From: Chryseobacterium sp.
GTDB taxonomy: Bacteria > Bacteroidota > Bacteroidia > Flavobacteriales > Weeksellaceae
Direction: 5' to 3'
Length of the DNA stretch: 64,000 nucleotides
NCBI GenBank assembly: GCA_027492795.1
Contig: JAPUEB010000007.1
Location: 54,086 to 118,085 of the forward strand
Part shown: piece by piece, positions 60,340-64,000 of the stretch
Layout: each line of letters begins with the position of its first letter
Numbering within the stretch: position 1 is the first letter of the stretch
The notes under the pieces: generated by a model
Database searches by the model: none
Told to the model about the DNA's origin: nothing
What the model saw: only the letters and a program-made list of their open reading frames with translations
Made by a program: the position numbers and the translations under genes

Positions 60340-60431
60340 GAAAATCAATTTCTTTTCCCCAACCCTAAAGGGTGGAAATTGATTTTCTTCGCTCCCTTTA
60401 GGGTTGGGGAAAACGAAGAAAATTAATTTCC
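60340..60431. repeat. composite inverted repeat, copy B
   Basis: It starts GAAAATCAATTTCTTTTCCC, has the paired CCCAACCCTAAAGGG and CCCTTTAGGGTTGGGG in the middle, and ends GAAGAAAATTAATTTCC. This uninterrupted copy defines the ancestral form of the element at 9151. Confidence 0.8.
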
Positions 60432-60502
60432 TTTTCATTTTGAAGAAAAAAAATTGAAGAAAAATAATTTGAATGTCAGCTTTTTGTAATAATGAGTACT
60501 TT

Positions 60503-60579
60503 GTCATTCTGAATGAAGCGAAGCGTAATGAAGAATCTATTGATAATCAAATAGATTCCTCCTTCGTCGGAATGACAAA
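60503..60579. repeat. GTCATTC...GAATGAC dispersed repeat with mirrored ends
   Basis: GTCATTCTGAATGAAGCGAA at the left and CTTCGTCGGAATGACAAA at the right, with AGAATCTAT and ATAGATTC mirrored near the centre. The whole can fold back on itself. Confidence 0.8.
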
Positions 60580-60654
60580 TTCGCTTCAAAAATCAAAATA
60601 TGACATAAAACGGACATTCATTAAAAATAAAGATGATTTCAATGACTCTACTTT

Positions 60655-61770
60655 TTATGGATAATCAACAATTTCAAAGTTCTGCGGAGCATCAAGTTTT
60701 GGAAATTTGCTTTCAGATTTGAAGAATTTTCCGGTGCAGTCGATTTCTTTCCAGCCTTTCTTTTTGCCACAATCTCCTACTTCCATAACAATTGGGACGA
60801 AGGAAATTTCATCTTCCCCATCTTTTATTTCTTCCTTAAATTGCACCGCAACATCCAGAACACACTCAAAATCGGTGTTGAGTTTTACATTTCGGTAAAT
60901 AATATCATAATGAGATTCTTGGTTTTCGGGAATTTCCAGGTATTTTTCCCAATTTACCGTAGAACCATGAAGTTCTGAAATGGCTTTCAAACCTTCATAT
61001 AAAGCTATTGTATAAAATTTTCTGGTCCCTTCTCTGTAATAGTCGTTTGAAAAATGTCCCCCTTCATAAAGGATGGTTGGAAGTCCCATTTTCGTAAAGT
61101 TATCTCCCGTGGAAGTAGGATAAAATTCGTCGCTGTAACGTGCAATTTGATTGGGAATTAAATCTCTAAGGTTTTCAAAAATCTTTGAAATTACAGCCAT
61201 TGCCTTTTTTCGGGTTTCTGTGATTTCTCTTTCTACATTTTCAGCCGGAGCGAGAAAGGAAAGTGTTGCAGGATGTTCTCCGTTGGAAGTGAAAATCGTC
61301 CGTTGTTCGTGAAGATTTAATGCATAATCATAACTTCCTTTTTCCGCAATATTTTTTAGAATAGGAAATTCCTTGCTCGAAAGCTTTTGGTAATCTCTGT
61401 TCATATCGATATCCAAAGCGTTTCTCCTCGTCCATTTTTCTGAACCGTCAGGATTGAGCATAAAAATAAAGTCCAAAGAAATTTTGGTAAAAAGTTCCTC
61501 CTGAAGATGTTTCTGAGTTTTGAAACTTTCCAATAAATCCAACATTGCATGTGTTGCATTGCTCTCATTTCCATGCATTTGCGACCAAGCTAGAACTTTT
61601 GTTTTTCCGATTCCCAATGAAAGCATATAGATGGATTTTCCCAAATAAGATGTTCCTATTTCAGAAATGTAATCGCCGAGATTCTCCTGTAAAAAATTTT
61701 CAAGGATTTTGGGCGAAATATAGCGGTTTGGGAAATTAGGATTTTTTAGGTAGTTCAGTTCAGTTGGCAT
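60655..61770 (-). CDS. M14-family zinc carboxypeptidase
   Basis: A 371-residue metallocarboxypeptidase-like protein. Zinc ligands are in SQMHGNESNATHA (His-x-x-Glu) and LNLHEQRTIF (His). The catalytic Glu is probably in TILYEGGHFSNDYYRE. RRNALDIDMNRDYQ carries the substrate-binding Asn-Arg. There is no signal peptide, so it acts in the cytoplasm, unlike digestive enzymes. M14 members in bacteria often cut cell-wall peptides or protein-linked glutamates. It is divergent from the TerC gene. Confidence 0.9.
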   Translation of the reverse strand: MPTELNYLKNPNFPNRYISPKILENFLQENLGDYISEIGTSYLGKSIYMLSLGIGKTKVLAWSQMHGNESNATHAMLDLLESFKTQKHLQEELFTKISLDFIFMLNPDGSEKWTRRNALDIDMNRDYQKLSSKEFPILKNIAEKGSYDYALNLHEQRTIFTSNGEHPATLSFLAPAENVEREITETRKKAMAVISKIFENLRDLIPNQIARYSDEFYPTSTGDNFTKMGLPTILYEGGHFSNDYYREGTRKFYTIALYEGLKAISELHGSTVNWEKYLEIPENQESHYDIIYRNVKLNTDFECVLDVAVQFKEEIKDGEDEISFVPIVMEVGDCGKKKGWKEIDCTGKFFKSESKFPKLDAPQNFEIVDYP

Positions 61771-61950
61771 TTACAATCAGTTTACACTTTTCAAAAATAA
61801 TTTTTTTAAATGGAATATCAAAGATTAACTTTTGTAAATTCACTAAACAAGTCAAAATGTCAGAATGTCTGTTGGTAAAATTGTGGATTGCATTATTTTT
61901 AATAATATTATTTAATTATATTGAAAATCAATTATTTATATTATTTATAT

Positions 61951-61974
61951 AAAGTTAATTATTAAATTAACTTT
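61951..61974. promoter_or_regulatory. 9-bp dyad in the divergent promoter region
   Basis: AAAGTTAAT (61951-61959) and ATTAACTTT (61966-61974) are exact reverse complements with a 6-base spacer, between two divergent genes. It could be an operator, though AT-rich palindromes arise easily by chance. Confidence 0.4.
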
Positions 61975-62097
61975 AAGTATATAAGTATGTGAAAATCTCC
62001 ATTTGGATAAAAGTTTTTTAAACAAGCAAATTGTGGATAACGGATGTTTTTAATGAAAATTTACTTTTGTTAATTTTAAGGATTGCTGTCGTTTTGG

Positions 62098-62105
62098 TAT
62101 ATTTG
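62098..62105 (+). promoter_or_regulatory. -7 promoter box for the TerC gene
   Basis: TATATTTG matches TAnnTTTG, 15 bases before the ATG at 62121. It supports this start over the upstream in-frame TTG at 62031. Confidence 0.55.
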
Positions 62106-62120
62106 CGCTTATTTATTTTT

Positions 62121-63212
62121 ATGAGTAGCGAAACTATTTTCTTAGTAGGATTTTTAGTATTTATCCTAATTATATTGGCAATAGACCTTGGTTTAGGAAG
62201 AAAATCTGGCGGAGTTGTTTCCATGAAAAAGGCCGGTTTGATGAGCTTTTTTGTGGTGGCGCTTTCTATGGGATTCTATTTTGTGTTGATCACTTATGGT
62301 CACCTACTCCATGGAATTGACTCTATGGAAAAACTCCAGATGATTATCGCAAAACACAAACATCCTGTCCATATTATTCCTAATGATCTACCGCATTCAC
62401 TCCAATTGTATAACCAAAATCTTGGATTGGAATATCTTACAGGTTATATAGTAGAATATGCGCTGTCTGTGGACAACATTTTTGTGATGATTCTTATTTT
62501 CACAGCTTTTGGTGTGGCGCCAAAAAATTATCACAGGGTTTTGTTTTGGGGGATTCTGGGAGCCATTATAATGCGCTTTATTTTCATTTTCGTGGGTGCA
62601 GCGCTTATTGCGAAGTTCAGTTGGATTATGTATGTTTTTGGTGCATTTCTAGTGATTACAGGGGTAAAAATGTTTCTGGAAAAAGACAAAGACGATGCAA
62701 TAGATACGCAAAACCATCCCGTTGTAAAATTTGCCAACCGATATTTCAAGGTTCATAACCATTTTGTGGGCAATAAATTCTGGGTTACTATTGACGGAGT
62801 GAAAAAAATGACGCCTCTATTTTTAGTACTATTAATCATAGAAGCAACGGATTTAATCTTTGCAGTGGACAGTATTCCAGCAATTTTTTCGGTAACGAAA
62901 GATCCTTATATCGTCTTCTTTTCAAACATTTTTGCAATTATAGGATTGCGTTCTATGTTCTTTATGTTAGCCGGAATTATAGACAAATTCAGGTTCTTGA
63001 AAATTGGACTTGCAGCTTTGCTGACCTTCATCGGTTTGAAAATGATTTTCCACAGTTATCTGGAAGAATGGGGCTTTGAAACCACACATTCTTTACTGGT
63101 AATAGTTTCAATTTTGGGATTAAGTATCCTTACTTCGCTAATTTTCCCTGAAAAGAAAAAAGATAGAAAATTGAAATATGATCCCGAAAACGAAGACCAA
63201 TTGCACCGTTAA
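62121..63212 (+). CDS. TerC/Alx-family membrane protein
   Basis: A 363-residue integral membrane protein with about nine helices. The TerC hallmarks are the acidic membrane motifs EYALSVDNIFVMILIF and IEATDLIFAVDSIPAIFSVT, each with a Glu-Asp pair likely to bind a metal. Family members Alx and TerC are tied to manganese export and tellurite resistance. I start at MSSETIFLVGF, 4 residues before the first helix, because a -7 box precedes it. A histidine-rich loop (KHKHPVHIIP) is present. A terminator follows. Confidence 0.93.
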   Translation: MSSETIFLVGFLVFILIILAIDLGLGRKSGGVVSMKKAGLMSFFVVALSMGFYFVLITYGHLLHGIDSMEKLQMIIAKHKHPVHIIPNDLPHSLQLYNQNLGLEYLTGYIVEYALSVDNIFVMILIFTAFGVAPKNYHRVLFWGILGAIIMRFIFIFVGAALIAKFSWIMYVFGAFLVITGVKMFLEKDKDDAIDTQNHPVVKFANRYFKVHNHFVGNKFWVTIDGVKKMTPLFLVLLIIEATDLIFAVDSIPAIFSVTKDPYIVFFSNIFAIIGLRSMFFMLAGIIDKFRFLKIGLAALLTFIGLKMIFHSYLEEWGFETTHSLLVIVSILGLSILTSLIFPEKKKDRKLKYDPENEDQLHR

Positions 63213-63241
63213 TTTACATTATTAAATATACCAAAACACTC

Positions 63242-63276
63242 AAATCCAATTCTTTATCGTGTTGGATTTATTTTTG
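63242..63276 (+). terminator. terminator of the TerC gene
   Basis: AAATCCAA (63242-63249) pairs exactly with TTGGATTT (63262-63269) around a 12-base loop, followed by ATTTTTG. Confidence 0.65.
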
Positions 63277-63335
63277 TAAATTCTTGATTGTTCGATTTGT
63301 TTACATTTGTATTTTAGTTTTGTAAAATATTATAT

Positions 63336-63351
63336 TACATTTGTAAATGTA
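63336..63351 (+). promoter_or_regulatory. -7 box overlapping a possible repressor site for the XRE gene
   Basis: TACATTTG (63336-63343) fits TAnnTTTG. The same bases form the left part of TACATTTGTAAATGTA, with 7-bp mirrored arms around GT. TACATTTG also occurs at 63302. Overlap of a dyad with the -7 box is what an autorepressor would use. Confidence 0.55.
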
Positions 63352-63369
63352 AATTTCAACCAATTTCAG

Positions 63370-63894
63370 ATGAATTTGAACGACAGAATTTCAAAAGTAA
63401 TAGAATACTCAAAATTATCACTTTCCGAGTTTGCAGATGAAGTGGAAGTTCAGCGCTCCTCCATTTCTCATATTACTTCGGGAAGAAATAAGCCTTCTCT
63501 TGAATTCGTTACCAAGATCAAGAGCAAATTCCCTGAAATTCAGTGGGACTGGTTGATTACAGGTGACGGCGAAATGCTAAAATCAGAAGAGAACCTATCT
63601 GAATCCCCTATTCCAGAGGAAAAACCAAAACCAACCTCGCTTCCTGACCTTTTTTCATTGATAGACGATGATAATTTTGGCTACACCGAAAGTGAAGATA
63701 AGGTTCAAAAAGAAATTCCGCGAGAATCTCCTAAAACTTTCCCAAGTCCCGAAAAAGAAAAAATAAGCGTTTCTCAGCGATTAGAAGTTGAAGAAAGCAA
63801 AATGAATGTTCAAAATACTGAAAATCAAATAGATAAAATAAAAAGAATAGTTTTGTTTTATGAAAGTGGGAAATTTGAGAGTTTTGAACCGTAA
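63370..63894 (+). CDS. XRE-family helix-turn-helix regulator
   Basis: A 174-residue DNA-binding protein. Residues 1-65 are a phage-repressor-like HTH (LNDRISKVIEYSKLSLSEFADEVEVQRSSISHITSGRNKPSLEF...IQWDWLITGDGEML), with the recognition helix at RSSISHITSG. The rest is an acidic, proline-rich linker and a short C-terminal helix (KIKRIVLFYESGKFE) that could dimerise. There is no peptidase domain of the LexA type. Start at ATG 63370. The in-frame reading from 63307 would translate the promoter. Confidence 0.88.
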   Translation: MNLNDRISKVIEYSKLSLSEFADEVEVQRSSISHITSGRNKPSLEFVTKIKSKFPEIQWDWLITGDGEMLKSEENLSESPIPEEKPKPTSLPDLFSLIDDDNFGYTESEDKVQKEIPRESPKTFPSPEKEKISVSQRLEVEESKMNVQNTENQIDKIKRIVLFYESGKFESFEP

Positions 63895-63896
63895 TT

Positions 63897-63917
63897 GTTG
63901 CTAGTTGCTAGTTGCTG
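63897..63917. repeat. GTTGCTA heptamer repeat after the XRE gene
   Basis: GTTGCTA twice and GTTGCTG once in tandem directly after the stop codon, followed by the looser GTTGCAAGTTGCAGG. Confidence 0.8.
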
Positions 63918-63979
63918 GTTTCTAGTCCCATGTTGCAAGTTGCAGGTTTGATATTTCATAAAATCGGTTGACAAGAAAG

Positions 63980-63998
63980 TGTAAACTTTAGGTTTACA
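63980..63998. promoter_or_regulatory. TGTAAAC-TTTAG-GTTTACA dyad at the window edge
   Basis: TGTAAAC and GTTTACA are exact reverse complements with a 5-base spacer. GTTTACA also occurs at 63299 upstream of the XRE gene, so it may be a shared regulatory half-site. The downstream gene is outside the window. Confidence 0.4.
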
Positions 63999-64000
63999 TG

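Larger units (their letters stand above)
60289..60654. other. intergenic region with two dispersed repeats
   Basis: The 366-base gap between the convergent DUF4920 and M14 genes contains the composite repeat copy B (60340-60431) and a GTCATTCtGAA element (60503-60579). No gene is visible. Confidence 0.7.
61771..62120. other. AT-rich divergent promoter region
   Basis: The 350 bases between the M14 and TerC starts are very AT-rich. They contain the dyad at 61951-61974 and the TerC -7 box. Nothing else was recognised. Confidence 0.55.

Noticed and set aside
62031..62120. Extended N-terminus of the TerC protein from TTG at 62031
   Set aside because: The extension covers a -7 promoter box, and the family start fits MSSETIF at 62121.

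Overview
This window reads as chromosomal DNA from a low-GC member of the Bacteroidota, class Flavobacteriia, most likely the Weeksellaceae (Chryseobacterium, Kaistella or Elizabethkingia-like). The reasons are a SusC-type TonB receptor, start sites without Shine-Dalgarno sequences, repeated promoter -7 boxes of the Bacteroidota form TAnnTTTG, a TamL lipoprotein, many short lipoproteins with a Cys lipobox, and intergenic regions full of flavobacterial dispersed repeats. The genus is an inference. No rRNA, tRNA, CRISPR array, transposase or prophage structural gene was found.

Layout. 1-741: N-terminal part of a SusC/RagA receptor cut by the window edge. 1.1-9.8 kb: metG, small secreted, membrane and lipoproteins, an RsmI-like methyltransferase, a low-molecular-weight phosphatase, two tandem PPK2 kinases and apaG. 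9.9-14.0 kb: sucA-sucB, the E1 and E2 of 2-oxoglutarate dehydrogenase. 14.2-16.0 kb: an SRPBCC protein and a small secreted protein. 16.1-21.5 kb: glgB-glgA-glgC, the glycogen synthesis set. 21.7-23.3 kb: two paralogous lipoproteins. 23.6-33.1 kb: the most unusual region, with a carbohydrate-module esterase, an M17 aminopeptidase, two ATP-grasp ligases, a second esterase, a GCS2-type carboxylate-amine ligase, a class I glutamine amidotransferase and a GNAT acetyltransferase, all on the plus strand. 33.3-36.1 kb: a ClC transporter and rpsF-rpsR-rplI. 36.4-44.2 kb: an SDR, an aldehyde dehydrogenase, a SpoU methyltransferase, tamL, a SanA-like protein and a ferredoxin-type reductase. 44.4-47.7 kb: a TlpA thioredoxin, a HELGH zincin-like protein and a FecCD/FecE-type ABC importer. 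47.9-54.7 kb: a MarR regulator followed by the beta-oxidation genes for 3-hydroxyacyl-CoA dehydrogenase/enoyl-CoA hydratase, thiolase and acyl-CoA dehydrogenase. 54.9-63.9 kb: a COG4705-like membrane protein, an M48 protease, an APC permease, a DUF4920 protein, an M14 carboxypeptidase, a TerC protein and an XRE regulator.

How it fits together. The core is housekeeping: translation, TCA cycle, glycogen, fatty acid degradation and envelope biogenesis. The 25.2-32.5 kb block groups three different ATP-dependent amide-bond-forming enzymes with a peptidase, esterases and an amidotransferase. That is the composition expected of a pathway making and turning over a small peptide or amide metabolite whose identity is unknown. 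Four genes of this block are preceded by arrays of TCAAAC repeated exactly every 10 bp, a pattern that recurs at only a few other places in the window.

Intergenic DNA is heavily structured. At least six dispersed repeat families are visible, several of them long inverted repeats, and short tandem repeats abut or have entered gene ends. One repeat lies in frame inside the sucB linker, and a duplicated fragment of the acyl-CoA dehydrogenase 3' end and terminator lies downstream of the next gene.
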